Assembly: GCF_011045025.1 (NCBI RefSeq)
Contig: NZ_JAAKZX010000020.1
Span: 1-64,000 of the forward strand
Reading direction: 5' to 3'
DNA: 64,000 nucleotides
From: Streptomyces ureilyticus
GTDB taxonomy: Bacteria > Actinomycetota > Actinomycetes > Streptomycetales > Streptomycetaceae
The translations under genes were made by a program, and so were the position numbers. Positions 8,100 to 16,478 of this stretch are shown piece after piece (position 1 is the stretch's first letter; every line of letters begins with the position of its first letter). Under the pieces are notes generated by a model. It worked only from the letters and a program-made list of their open reading frames with translations. It had not been told where the DNA came from and did not search any database.

Positions 8100-9728
8100 C
8101 TACTCCTGCCCGCCGTCCTTGCCGTCCCCTCCGTCCAGATCCCGCACCTCGAACCAGTCGAAGTCGGCCGGAGCGCGCGTTCCGCCCAGGTCCTGTGCGC
8201 AGATTCCGACGAAAGCACCGGTGAACCGCAACCGGTTCCCGTAGTCGTCGGAGAGTTTGCTCGCGTCCAGGACCGGGCCCACGGCCTGCCAGTCCGTCCC
8301 GTCGGGCGAGGCGAAGAAACGCAGTTCCGTGCCGTCGAAGCGGGCCCGCAGGTACGCCAACGGCCAGTCGTCGACGTCGAGTTCGGACTCCTGGAGTTCC
8401 CGATACGCCCCGTCGTCGGTGAGCACCACGCCCAGGACGCGTCCCCTGCCCTCGGTGTGGGTGAGGCGCAGGTAGTAGTGCGTCGACGTGTCGTACCAGC
8501 AGATGAGGCCCGCGCGCTGGCTGAAGTGGGAGGGGCGGAAGTCGACGACCGTCGTCACCTCGCACCGCACGGAAGTGAGCCGCCGCGCGAGCAGGCTCTG
8601 GTCGAAGAGCGAGTGCGGACTCTGCCGGCCGCGCAGCCGCAGATGCCCGGGGCGTTCGCCGAGCGTCAGCCACTCGGAGGTCGCGGGGGCCCGCAGCGTA
8701 CTCCAACCGTCCTTCAGAGATGGCGAGTTGAAGTCGTCACGGGCCGGAGGCCCGGCGACCGGGCCTGGCTGTCCTGGCTCCACCCCCGTGGGTGCCGGCA
8801 CCTCCAGGCTCGGCCGCCGTCCGCCGTCGGCCAGCCGAAGCCAGCCGTCGTCCGTCCAGGTCACGCGCTGCAGGCAGGTCTCCCTGCCGAGAACGCAGCG
8901 CGGCCCTTCGGGCGTCTTTACGGGGCGGGAGGCCAGGTGCGCGAGGTACCACTCCCCCGCCGGCGTCTCGACCAGCTCGCCGTGACCCGCCTTCTGCAGT
9001 GGCCAGTCCGGGGTGTCCCGGGTGGTCAACAGCGAGCCGAGCGGGTCGAGTTCGTACGGTCCGGTCAGCTCGCGTGAACGGGCCATGAGGATGCCGTGGT
9101 TCCAGCCGGTGCCGCCCTCGGCGAGCATCAGGTAGTACCAGCCGTCCCGGCGGTAGACGTTGGGGCCCTCGACCAGCTCATCTTGCGTGAGGATCGTGCG
9201 GGGCTGTCCGATCAGGGCCCGCTTGTCGGCGTCGTACTCCTGGAGCAGGATCCCGGCGAAGGACGGCTGGTCGTCGCGCGGGTCCCACTGGATGTTCAGC
9301 AGCCAGCTGCGGCCGTCCTCGTCGTGGAAGAAGGACGGGTCGAAGCCGGAGGAGTTCAGGTACACCGGCTCGGACCACGGGCCTTCGATCGACGGGGCCG
9401 TGATCAGGTAGTTGTCGAGGTCCTTGAAGGGGCGCCCGATGGTGCGGACGATCGTGTAGACCAGCCAGAACTGCCCGTCGTGGTACGACAGTGAAGGCGC
9501 CCAGACGCCGGCCGAGTCGGCGACTCCGCGCAGGTCGAGCAGATCCGGGCGGTCCAGGATGTGACCGGCCGGCTCCCAGTGGACGAGATCCTTCGAGCGG
9601 TGCACGGGCACGCCCGGGTACCACTCGAAGGTCGAGATGGCGATGTAGTAGTCCGCGCCGACGCGCAGGATGCTCGGGTCCGGGTGGAATCCGGCCAGCA
9701 CGGGGTTGCGGAGGTGGCCCGAGGTCAT
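8100..9728 (-). CDS. GH43 family glycoside hydrolase (beta-xylosidase/arabinofuranosidase type)
   Basis: The product is 542 aa. The N-terminal five-bladed propeller starts NPVLAGFHPDPSILRVGADYY, with the catalytic-base Asp in the HPDPS motif. WYPGVPVHRSKDLVHW and GFDPSFFHDEDG (the pKa-modulating Asp region) follow, with LVEGPNVYRRDGWYYL carrying the general-acid Glu. From about residue 330 there is a C-terminal beta-sandwich (FNSPSLKDGWSTLRAP to the end) typical of XynB-type GH43 enzymes of 530-550 aa. No signal peptide is visible, so it probably hydrolyses imported xylo- or arabino-oligosaccharides in the cytosol. AAAGGA precedes the ATG. A promoter with a LacI-type operator lies at 9928-9956. 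Confidence 0.92.
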   Translation of the reverse strand: MTSGHLRNPVLAGFHPDPSILRVGADYYIAISTFEWYPGVPVHRSKDLVHWEPAGHILDRPDLLDLRGVADSAGVWAPSLSYHDGQFWLVYTIVRTIGRPFKDLDNYLITAPSIEGPWSEPVYLNSSGFDPSFFHDEDGRSWLLNIQWDPRDDQPSFAGILLQEYDADKRALIGQPRTILTQDELVEGPNVYRRDGWYYLMLAEGGTGWNHGILMARSRELTGPYELDPLGSLLTTRDTPDWPLQKAGHGELVETPAGEWYLAHLASRPVKTPEGPRCVLGRETCLQRVTWTDDGWLRLADGGRRPSLEVPAPTGVEPGQPGPVAGPPARDDFNSPSLKDGWSTLRAPATSEWLTLGERPGHLRLRGRQSPHSLFDQSLLARRLTSVRCEVTTVVDFRPSHFSQRAGLICWYDTSTHYYLRLTHTEGRGRVLGVVLTDDGAYRELQESELDVDDWPLAYLRARFDGTELRFFASPDGTDWQAVGPVLDASKLSDDYGNRLRFTGAFVGICAQDLGGTRAPADFDWFEVRDLDGGDGKDGGQE

Positions 9729-9952
9729 GCCGGTCCTTTCACAGATGACTCAGGTGTCTCGAAGGCGGCTGCGCCAAGGGCGGCTTGGACGCCGCCGCGC
9801 GGCGGGGGCCTCGGGGCCTCCGCCGCGCGGGGCAGTTCGGTGACGCTCAAGAAGTTGCGCTGGCCGTAGTCGACGTGAGCGGTGACGGTCCCGCCGTCCG
9901 CGCTTACGCCGTATTGAGACGCACCCCAATCTAGGAACCGGTTGCTATCCGG
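9725..9952 (-). pseudogene. possible 3' remnant of an unidentified gene upstream of GH43
   Basis: Reading on the minus strand, 76 codons are open without any good start codon. The frame ends in a TGA that overlaps the GH43 ATG (ATGA), the arrangement expected of a coupled upstream gene. The first half reads like real protein (FLDWGASQYGVSADGGTVTA, then HVDYGQRNFLSVTELP); the last third is Pro/Arg-rich. It now overlaps a good promoter, so it may be a truncated gene end converted to a leader, or chance. I do not recognise the family. Confidence 0.3.
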
Positions 9953-9956
9953 TCAA
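9928..9956 (-). promoter_or_regulatory. predicted GH43 promoter with LacI-type operator in the spacer
   Basis: On the minus strand TTGACC (9956-9951) and TAGATT (9933-9928) are separated by exactly 17 nt. The spacer contains GCAACCGGTTCC (9945-9934), which matches the operator-like sites at 4715 and 2203. A repressor bound there would block RNA polymerase. The predicted leader to the GH43 start is about 190 nt. Confidence 0.65.
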
Positions 9957-10090
9957 CGATTCCTTCGCGTGAGCTGCGCTACTCGGAACTTTCGCTGCCA
10001 CTCGCATCCGCCCGGGGACGGGTTACGGCCCTCTTCCTGGGCAGCTCCGCAGGCGCAGCCCGGCACGGTCGTGCGAACGTCGCCTCCTGT

Positions 10091-10156
10091 CGTCAGGGCG
10101 CAGACGATGCCGGCGTAGGCCTCGACGTAGTCGCCGGTCGTGAGAATGCTCAGCGA
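10091..10156 (-). pseudogene. 66-bp duplicated fragment of the GH32 gene 3' region
   Basis: These 66 bp align without gaps to 11566-11631 inside the GH32 gene, with about 56 identical bases. Read on the minus strand they give SLSILTTGDYVEAYAGIVCALT, against SLRILTIGEYVEVYADGVFALT in GH32. The fragment abuts and partly overlaps the 3' end of the GH1 gene, whose stop codon lies inside it in another frame. It is best read as the scar of a lost GH32-like copy downstream of GH1. The bases between 9957 and 10090 show no recognised gene. Confidence 0.7.
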
Positions 10157-11352
10157 CCGGCGCGCGGCAGCATTCCGGTGCGTGCAAGTCCTCCGAGCCA
10201 GGCCGCCGAGGGCTTGGGAGTACGTTCGAAGGTGTCGGGGTCGACGGAGATGAGGCCGAAGGTGGGCTTGTAAGAGCCCCATTCGTAGTTGTCGAGGGCG
10301 CTCCAGTGGAGGTAGCCGTGTACGTCGAGGCCGTCCTCCAGGGCGGCAGAGACTTCCTGGAGCGCTCCGGTGGTGTAGGCGATGCGGCGGTTGTCGTCGC
10401 CCGTGGCGATGCCGTTCTCGGTGACGATCAGGGGGACGTCGCCGACGATCTCTGCGGTGTGGCGCAGCGCGTATCCGAGGGCTTTGGGGTAGTACTCCCA
10501 GCCGGTGAGGGTGCGTTCGGCGTCCTCGGGCGCCGGGATGGGGCCGTCGGTGGTGATCCTGGTGCGGGTGTAGGACTGGACGCCGATCCAGTCGTCGTCG
10601 CGGGCGGCCTCGATGAAGACGTCTTCGCGGGGGTGGCTGTAGGCGGCGGTGGCGGCTTCGGCGCCGGGCAGGGCCTGGTAGACCTGGTTGGCGATGGACC
10701 AGCCGACCTGGATGTCGGCGGAGATCGCCTTGACGACGGCCGTGGCGCGGTGGTGTGCCTGGATCAGGGCGTCGGTGGTGGCCTTGTCGGGCAGCGGGAG
10801 TCCCGCCGTGGGGGGTGCTTCGGTGCCCAGCTCACGGATGGCTCCGGCGACCGCGACCATATTGGGTTCGTTGATGGTGCACACGTGCCGCACGCCGGTG
10901 CCGATGACCGGCGCGGTCGCCCGCACGTACCGCTCGAACAGGTCCACCGCCCTGTCCGCCGTCCAGCCGCCGCGCTCGGCGAACCAGCGCGGGACGGTGA
11001 AGTGGTGGAGGGTGACCATGGGTCGCAGGCCGCGTTCGATGGCGCCGTCGACCATGCGTCGGTAGTGGGCGATCTCGGCCCGGGAGAAGTGGCCGGCGGC
11101 GGGTTCGATGCGGGCCCATTCGATGCTGAAGCGGTAGTCGGAGAAACCGAGTTCGGCGAGCAGATCCATGTCCTCGCGCCACCGGTGGTAGCTGTCGACC
11201 GCATCGCCGCTGGGCTCGGCGACGGAGCCGCCGCCGTGTTCCGTCTGCCACCAGTCGCTGTTGACGTTGTTGCCCTCGATCTGGTGGGCGGCGGTGGAGG
11301 CTCCCCACAGGAAGCCGTCGGGGAAGCGGAGACCGTCGGCGGTGACGTTCAT
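10150..11352 (-). CDS. GH1 family beta-glucosidase
   Basis: The product is 400 aa, slightly short for the family (440-480 aa), and starts at ATG after GGAAAGG. The (beta/alpha)8 barrel begins with FPDGFLWGASTAAHQIEGNN. The acid/base Glu is in VCTINEPNMV (about residue 165). The nucleophile Glu is in LIVTENGIAT (about residue 310). The C-terminal substrate loop has LHWSALDNYEWGSYKPTFGL, the usual aglycone/glycone-binding Trp region. There is no signal peptide, so it should act on imported beta-glycosides in the cytosol. It lies 57 nt downstream of the GH32 gene, in one operon divergent from a LacI regulator. Its last codons run into the GH32-like remnant, so the 3' end may have been rearranged. 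Confidence 0.93.
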   Translation of the reverse strand: MNVTADGLRFPDGFLWGASTAAHQIEGNNVNSDWWQTEHGGGSVAEPSGDAVDSYHRWREDMDLLAELGFSDYRFSIEWARIEPAAGHFSRAEIAHYRRMVDGAIERGLRPMVTLHHFTVPRWFAERGGWTADRAVDLFERYVRATAPVIGTGVRHVCTINEPNMVAVAGAIRELGTEAPPTAGLPLPDKATTDALIQAHHRATAVVKAISADIQVGWSIANQVYQALPGAEAATAAYSHPREDVFIEAARDDDWIGVQSYTRTRITTDGPIPAPEDAERTLTGWEYYPKALGYALRHTAEIVGDVPLIVTENGIATGDDNRRIAYTTGALQEVSAALEDGLDVHGYLHWSALDNYEWGSYKPTFGLISVDPDTFERTPKPSAAWLGGLARTGMLPRAGR

Positions 11353-11409
11353 GGCTTGGCCTTTCCGGGTGCGTGCGGGATGTCGGTCAGCAGGCGCGGA
11401 GTCTCGCTG

Positions 11410-12771
11410 TCACTGGGGTACGGCGCCGGGCCAGATTGCCGAGGCATCGTCGCGGTGCGGGTCGGGCAGCCGGATCGGGCGAACGGGGATGGGGATGGGG
11501 ATGGGGCGTTCGCGTCCTTCGGTGACGGCTGTCCACGGTGTGGGGTGGCCGGAGTAGCACAGGGCCGTCAGGGCGAAGACGCCGTCGGCGTAGACCTCGA
11601 CGTACTCGCCAATGGTGAGAATGCGCAGCGAACTAGCGGGTTCGCTCAGGATGGTCTCGCCGAGCCGGGTGCCGTCGGGGCCGGTGACCCAGAGGTTCTT
11701 GCCGTCGCAGCCCACGGCGAGGGCGGCACGGTCGGTGCCCTGTGCGTCGGTGCGCAGGGTGATCTCGACGGGTCCGGAGATGCCGATGTCGCCGACCGCA
11801 TGCAGGGCGGGGTGGTCGGTCTCCTCGCCCAGCCAAGCGTTCAAGCCGGACCACCATCCCAGATGGGGCGCTGAATCGCCTTGCACCACAAGGGACTTGG
11901 GCTGGGCGAGCATGCCGCGGCAGCGTTCCCCGGAGTCGCTGAGGCCGACACGGCGGGGAGTCGTGTGCAGTACGACTCGGGAGCCGTCGGGGGCGGGAAT
12001 CACCCTGGGGGCGTAAGCGCCGGTCGGGCCCAGTGCGCCGCGGCGGGTCCACGGGCCGCGCAGGCGGGGGGCCGTCCACGCCTCGATGCAGCGGGTCTGC
12101 CCGATGGAGCCGAGCAGCAGCCAACTGCCGTCGTCGAGGCGTTCCAGGACCGGGCACTCGAACTCGTCGACGTCACCGGGTGAGATGAGCGGCGGGTGGA
12201 CGGTCCAGTGCTCCAGGTCCTCGGAGGTGGCGAGGGCCACGCAGCCGCTGGCCTCCACCGGGAGGGAGGCGTCGCTGGCGCAGACGGCCATGACCCAGCC
12301 GTCACCCTCGTCGTCGCGTACGACGAAGGGGTCGCGCCAGCCCATCTGCTCGCCGGTGCGATACCAGCGCGGGTCCGCCTCGGCGACCGGCCCGGTGCCG
12401 TGGCGACGCCAGCCCGTGCCATCGGTGCGGTCGGAGTACGCGAGGCCGACGGACTGGAGCGGCGTGCCGCCGGGCAGGAGACCGCTCACCCCCGTGTAGA
12501 ACATCGCCATTCCGTCGCCGTACCGGAACGGATGCATCGTCCACACCGCCTGCGCGTCGAAGCGGCCGGGCAGCCCGTTGCCGAAGGCGGGTCCCTGCGG
12601 CTGCCAGTGGACCAGATCGGTGGAGGTCGCCCGGCCGTACGAGGTCTCCATCCGCAGGTGATCGAACTCGGCCGTCCAGGGCCCCTGAAGGTGCAGCACC
12701 GTGTAGGTGCCGTCCTCGTCCCGCAGCAGGGCGAAGTCGTTCACGCAGTGACCTGGCGGGGCGTATCGCAT
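11410..12771 (-). CDS. GH32-like (clan GH-J) glycoside hydrolase
   Basis: The product is 453 aa from the ATG at 12771, chosen because AGGAA lies 7 nt upstream; another ATG 12 codons earlier has no ribosome site. The propeller motifs fit clan GH-J: CVNDFALLRD stands for the NDPNG nucleophile block, GWRDPFV is the RDP transition-state stabiliser, and EFECPVLERL is the ECP acid/base block. A C-terminal beta-sandwich carries LRILTIGEYVEVYADGVFAL. Members hydrolyse fructosides such as sucrose, inulin or levan oligomers. There is no secretion signal, so an imported fructo-oligosaccharide is likely. The degenerate NDPNG box leaves the exact substrate open. A tract of alternating Ile-Pro near the C-terminus is odd. 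Confidence 0.82.
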   Translation of the reverse strand: MRYAPPGHCVNDFALLRDEDGTYTVLHLQGPWTAEFDHLRMETSYGRATSTDLVHWQPQGPAFGNGLPGRFDAQAVWTMHPFRYGDGMAMFYTGVSGLLPGGTPLQSVGLAYSDRTDGTGWRRHGTGPVAEADPRWYRTGEQMGWRDPFVVRDDEGDGWVMAVCASDASLPVEASGCVALATSEDLEHWTVHPPLISPGDVDEFECPVLERLDDGSWLLLGSIGQTRCIEAWTAPRLRGPWTRRGALGPTGAYAPRVIPAPDGSRVVLHTTPRRVGLSDSGERCRGMLAQPKSLVVQGDSAPHLGWWSGLNAWLGEETDHPALHAVGDIGISGPVEITLRTDAQGTDRAALAVGCDGKNLWVTGPDGTRLGETILSEPASSLRILTIGEYVEVYADGVFALTALCYSGHPTPWTAVTEGRERPIPIPIPVRPIRLPDPHRDDASAIWPGAVPQ

Positions 12772-12864
12772 GCACAGTTCCTGTCGGCTCACAGCGCCCA
12801 AACGCATGCGCTGACCATCGATTCAAGGCGGACTCACTTTGGAATCGGCCCAAGTAAATCTGAA

Positions 12865-12902
12865 CGCAAACGCTTGCGCAACAGCGAGGCCGGGTTTACG
12901 GT
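12865..12902 (+). promoter_or_regulatory. LacI-type operator and predicted promoter between GH32 and the second LacI gene
   Basis: CGCAAACGCTTGCG at 12865-12878 is a near-perfect 14-bp palindrome with a central CG in the 182-nt divergent region. TTGCGC (12874-12879) and TACGGT (12897-12902), 17 nt apart, form a plausible promoter for the LacI gene, and the palindrome overlaps its -35. It differs from the AAMCGKTT sites of the first locus, which suggests separate regulators. A CGCATGCG palindrome also occurs at 12803-12810. Confidence 0.55.
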
Positions 12903-12953
12903 CTCGTCACCCCCACATCACACCGACGTGAAATCAACGGGAGGAACTGCGCC

Positions 12954-13976
12954 GTGACGGCCAGCATCAACGACGTCGCCCGCGCCGCCGGCGTCTCAGC
13001 GTCCACCGTGTCCCGCGCTCTGCGCGGTCGGTCGGGCGTCTCCGACGAGGTGCGGGACAAGATCACGGCCGTCGCCGCCCAGCTCGGCTACACCGCGTCC
13101 CGCTCCGCCGCCAGCCTGGCCAGCGGCCGTACGTTCACCATCGGCGTCCTGGTTCCGTACGTGGGCCGCTGGTTCTTCGGCACCGTTCTGGACGCCGCCG
13201 AGCGTGAGTTCAGCGCCGCCGGGTACGACGTGCTGCTGTACAACCTGGGTTCGCCGGAGATACGCAAGCGTTTCTTCACCAGGCTGCCGGTGCGCAAGCG
13301 GGTGGACGCGGTGCTCACGCTGCTCATCCCGGACGAGGAGGAGTCGGCGGCCCTGCGCTCACTGGGGGTGCCGCTGGCCACCACGGTCGGCGGGTCCCGG
13401 CCGGGCTTCACCGTCGTCGGCATCGATGACCGGGCCGGCACCGAGAGCGCCGTACGGCATCTGGTGAACCTCGGCCACCGCCGCATCGGCATGATCAGCG
13501 GAGCCAGCGGGCCGCTGCACTGGACCACCCCCATCGATCGGCGCAACGCCTACCTGGACGTCCTGGCCGACGCCGGAATCGAGCACGATCCGGCTCTGGA
13601 GGCGGACGGCGACTACACCGTCGAGGGCGGTGAGCGGGCCATGACCGAACTGCTGGCCGTCTCCCGCCCGCCGACCGCCGTGTACGCGCAGTCCGACGAG
13701 ATGGCGATGGGTGCCCTGCGCGCCCTGCGCCGCCACCGGCTCAGGGTCCCGGAGGACGTGTCGGTCGTCGGCTTCGACGACCACGAACTCGCCGACGTGG
13801 TCGGCCTGACCACCGTCGCCCAGCCGGTCGCCGACCAGGGCGCCGAGGCGGCCAGGCTGCTGCTGCGTCAGCTGGACGAACCCGGCGCCGAACCACCCAC
13901 GGAGCAGGTGCAGATGCCCATCCGTCTCGTCCTGCGCGAGACGACCGCACCTCCCAGACCGCGCGGACCGCAGTAA
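12954..13976 (+). CDS. LacI family transcriptional regulator
   Basis: The product is 340 aa and starts at GTG. The helix-turn-helix ASINDVARAAGVSASTVSRAL is at residues 3-23. The hinge follows, then the ligand-binding core with the dimerising/effector motif VPEDVSVVGFDDHELAD near residue 270 and LTTVAQPVADQG. It is divergent from the GH32-GH1 operon and 92 nt upstream of the second importer, so it should control both. The palindrome at 12865-12878 is its likely autoregulatory and divergent operator. Confidence 0.94.
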   Translation: MTASINDVARAAGVSASTVSRALRGRSGVSDEVRDKITAVAAQLGYTASRSAASLASGRTFTIGVLVPYVGRWFFGTVLDAAEREFSAAGYDVLLYNLGSPEIRKRFFTRLPVRKRVDAVLTLLIPDEEESAALRSLGVPLATTVGGSRPGFTVVGIDDRAGTESAVRHLVNLGHRRIGMISGASGPLHWTTPIDRRNAYLDVLADAGIEHDPALEADGDYTVEGGERAMTELLAVSRPPTAVYAQSDEMAMGALRALRRHRLRVPEDVSVVGFDDHELADVVGLTTVAQPVADQGAEAARLLLRQLDEPGAEPPTEQVQMPIRLVLRETTAPPRPRGPQ

Positions 13977-14068
13977 CCCGCACCCTTCGAGACCCACTCC
14001 CCCACGCCCAGACAGCACGTCAGCACATCGCACTGCAAACCCTCGCCACAGCACGGAAGGCACAGCCC

Positions 14069-15412
14069 ATGAGTTCGACCAGCAGAAATGTCCGCCGCAC
14101 AGCGAGTACGGGCCTGGCCCTCGTCCTGCCCCTGGCGGCGCTGGCCGCCTGTGGCGGGGGCGGCAGCACCGACACCTCCGCGGAGGCGGGCAGCGGCAAG
14201 GGCACCATCAGCGTCTGGGCCCACCAGGGCCAGAAGAGCGAGGACACCGCGATACAGAACGCGGTGAAGTCCTTCAACTCCTCGCAGAAGGACATCAAGG
14301 TCGATCTGAAGCTGATCCCCGGCAACGACTACACCAAGACCATCACGACGACGGACGCCTCGGAGCTGCCGGACGTGATGGAGTTCGACGGCCCGACCAT
14401 GGCGAACTTCGTCTTCAACCAGAAGCTCGCCCCGATCGACGACTACGTCTCCGCCAAGACCCTGAGCAACGCCACGGACGCCATCAAGGCGCAGGGCGAG
14501 ATCGACGGCAAGCACTACGGTCTGGGCCAGTACGACTCGGGCCTGGGCATCTACGGCAACAAGAAGCTGCTGGACGCGGCCGGCGTGAAGTACCCGACGA
14601 GCGTGGACGACGCCTGGACGGCGGACGAGTTCACCGCCGCGCTCAAGGCCCTGAAGGGCAAGGACTCCGACGGCAAGGTCCTCGACGTTCAGGAGAACAG
14701 CGGGCTCGCCACCGAGTGGGGCACCTACGGCTTCTCCCCGATCGTCTGGTCGGCCGGCGGTTCGCTCCTCAAGGACGGCAAGGCGGAGGGCGCACTCGAC
14801 TCGCCGGAAACCGTGTCGGCCTTGAAGACCCTCCAGTCCTGGAAGTCCGACGTCGACCCCAACACCGACGGCAACGCCTTCGCCAAGGGCCGCGCGGCGC
14901 TGAGCTGGGTCGGCCACTGGATGTACCCCACGTACAGCGAAGCCGTCGGTGACGACCTGGTCGTCCTTCCGCTGCCCGACTTCGGCAACGGTCCCAAGAC
15001 CGGTCAGGGCTCCTGGGCCTGGGGCATCGGCGCCGACTCCAAGAACGCCAAGGCCGCCGGCACGTTCCTGGACACCCTCCTGAACGACGAGAACGTCGGC
15101 GCCATGACGACGGCCAACGGCGCCCCGCCCGCCACCAAGTCCGCGCTCGCCGCGAGCGAGCTCTACAAGCAGGGCGGCCCGCTCCAGCTGTTCGCCGACC
15201 AGCTCGCCAAGCCCTGCGGCGACACCGACATCTCCAAGTCCTGCGTCGCCACCACCCGGCCGCTGACCGCCGGATACCCCACCGTCACCGCCAAGTTCGC
15301 CGAGGCCCTCAACTCGATCTACGGCGGCACCGACCCGAAGGACGCCCTGTCCAAGGCCGCCAAGGCCATCGACCAGGACTTCTCCGACAACGCCGGCTAC
15401 GAGATCCCGTAG
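14069..15412 (+). CDS. ABC transporter sugar-binding lipoprotein
   Basis: The product is 447 aa. It has a twin basic N-terminus, a hydrophobic core and the lipobox LAAC with Cys near residue 28, so it is a lipid-anchored extracellular binding protein of the MalE-like family. The mature region begins ISVWAHQGQKSEDTAI and contains NDYTKTITTTDASELPDVME and WVGHWMYPTY, a stretch that usually lies in the ligand cleft. Downstream are two permeases after a stable hairpin, which would let this subunit be made in excess. With the GH32/GH1 operon next door, fructosides or beta-glucosides are likely ligands. Confidence 0.93.
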   Translation: MSSTSRNVRRTASTGLALVLPLAALAACGGGGSTDTSAEAGSGKGTISVWAHQGQKSEDTAIQNAVKSFNSSQKDIKVDLKLIPGNDYTKTITTTDASELPDVMEFDGPTMANFVFNQKLAPIDDYVSAKTLSNATDAIKAQGEIDGKHYGLGQYDSGLGIYGNKKLLDAAGVKYPTSVDDAWTADEFTAALKALKGKDSDGKVLDVQENSGLATEWGTYGFSPIVWSAGGSLLKDGKAEGALDSPETVSALKTLQSWKSDVDPNTDGNAFAKGRAALSWVGHWMYPTYSEAVGDDLVVLPLPDFGNGPKTGQGSWAWGIGADSKNAKAAGTFLDTLLNDENVGAMTTANGAPPATKSALAASELYKQGGPLQLFADQLAKPCGDTDISKSCVATTRPLTAGYPTVTAKFAEALNSIYGGTDPKDALSKAAKAIDQDFSDNAGYEIP

Positions 15413-15424
15413 GACCCATCGGCC

Positions 15425-15454
15425 GGGGCGGGCCGCGCACGTCGCGCCCGCCCC
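15425..15454. terminator. intercistronic hairpin between binding protein and permease genes
   Basis: GGGGCGGGC at 15425-15433 pairs perfectly with GCCCGCCCC at 15446-15454 across a 12-nt loop. It lies between cotranscribed genes, so it more likely attenuates or stabilises the mRNA than ends the operon. This would give an excess of binding protein over permease. Confidence 0.6.
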
Positions 15455-15473
15455 GCCGGGAACAGGACCCCCC

Positions 15474-16472
15474 GTGAAATCCGTCGAACCCGCGCACGCC
15501 GCGCCCCATTCCCGGGAGCAGGCCCCACCCGTGACCTCCGTCGAACCCGCGCGTCCGGCGCGCTCTGTGCGCAAGAACCGCGACTGGTTGCACGGACTGC
15601 TCATGTCCGCCCCCTCCGTAGTCGGGCTCATCGCGTTCGTAGGCATTCCGTTCGGCTACGCCGTCGTCCTCTCCTTCTACAACGTCCGCCTCGGCTCCCC
15701 GCTGGAACCGACCTGGTTCGGAATCGAGCACTACCGGCGTCTGTTCACCGACCCCGATCTGTCCGGCCCGTTCCTGCGGGCCCTGCTCAACAACCTGACC
15801 TTCGCCGTGGTCGTCGTACCCGCGCAGACCGGTCTGGCGCTCGGCCTGGCGATCCTGCTCAACCGTAAGCTCAAGGCGATCGGCGTGTTCCGGTCCCTGT
15901 TCTTCATGCCGGTCGTCTTCCCGATGGCGCTGGTCGCCGTGATCTGGCGGCTCATCCTCGCCCGCAGCGATCAGGGCATGCTCAACTCCGCCCTGGACGC
16001 GGTGACTTTCGGCAACTGGGGCGCCTTCGACTGGCTCGGCGACTCCGCCAGCGCGATGATCTCGATCATCATCCTCTCCATCTGGCAGGGCGTCGGCTTC
16101 CAGATGGTCATCCTGCTCGCCGGACTCCAGAGCATCCCGAGTGAGCTCTACGAGGCCGCCGAGCTCGACCGTGCCTCCCGCTGGCAGCAGTTCCGCCATG
16201 TCACCCTCCCCGGCATCCGCGGCACCCTCGTCTTCGTCGCCCTGCTCACCTCGGTGTTCGCCTTCCGGGTCTTCGACCAGATCTACGTCCTGGTCCAGGG
16301 CGGTGGCCTCAACGAGGACGCCGCGCGCACCGTGATGTACCAGGCGGTCACCACCGCCTTCGACCAGAACAACATCGGCCAGGCGTCCGCGATCACCGTC
16401 GTCTTCTTCCTGATCGTCCTCGTCCTGACCCTCATCCAGCGCCGCGTCGTCCGGCCCGACAACGAGGACTGA
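15474..16472 (+). CDS. ABC sugar transporter permease, MalF type
   Basis: The product is 332 aa and starts at GTG. The first 40 residues are polar and contain two imperfect copies of SVEPA; the frame has a second possible GTG start at 15531. About six membrane segments follow, with the coupling loop YEAAELDRASRWQQFRHVTLP near residues 224-244 in place of the canonical EAAxxDG (Arg replaces Gly). The last segment is VVFFLIVLVLTLIQRR. It pairs with the permease 6 nt downstream to form the membrane channel of the second importer. Confidence 0.92.
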   Translation: MKSVEPAHAAPHSREQAPPVTSVEPARPARSVRKNRDWLHGLLMSAPSVVGLIAFVGIPFGYAVVLSFYNVRLGSPLEPTWFGIEHYRRLFTDPDLSGPFLRALLNNLTFAVVVVPAQTGLALGLAILLNRKLKAIGVFRSLFFMPVVFPMALVAVIWRLILARSDQGMLNSALDAVTFGNWGAFDWLGDSASAMISIIILSIWQGVGFQMVILLAGLQSIPSELYEAAELDRASRWQQFRHVTLPGIRGTLVFVALLTSVFAFRVFDQIYVLVQGGGLNEDAARTVMYQAVTTAFDQNNIGQASAITVVFFLIVLVLTLIQRRVVRPDNED

Positions 16473-16478
16473 GCATCC

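Noticed and set aside
13868..15646. 592-codon minus-strand frame over LacI and binding protein genes
   Set aside because: It is the complement of coding frames with no recognisable motif and no start context.
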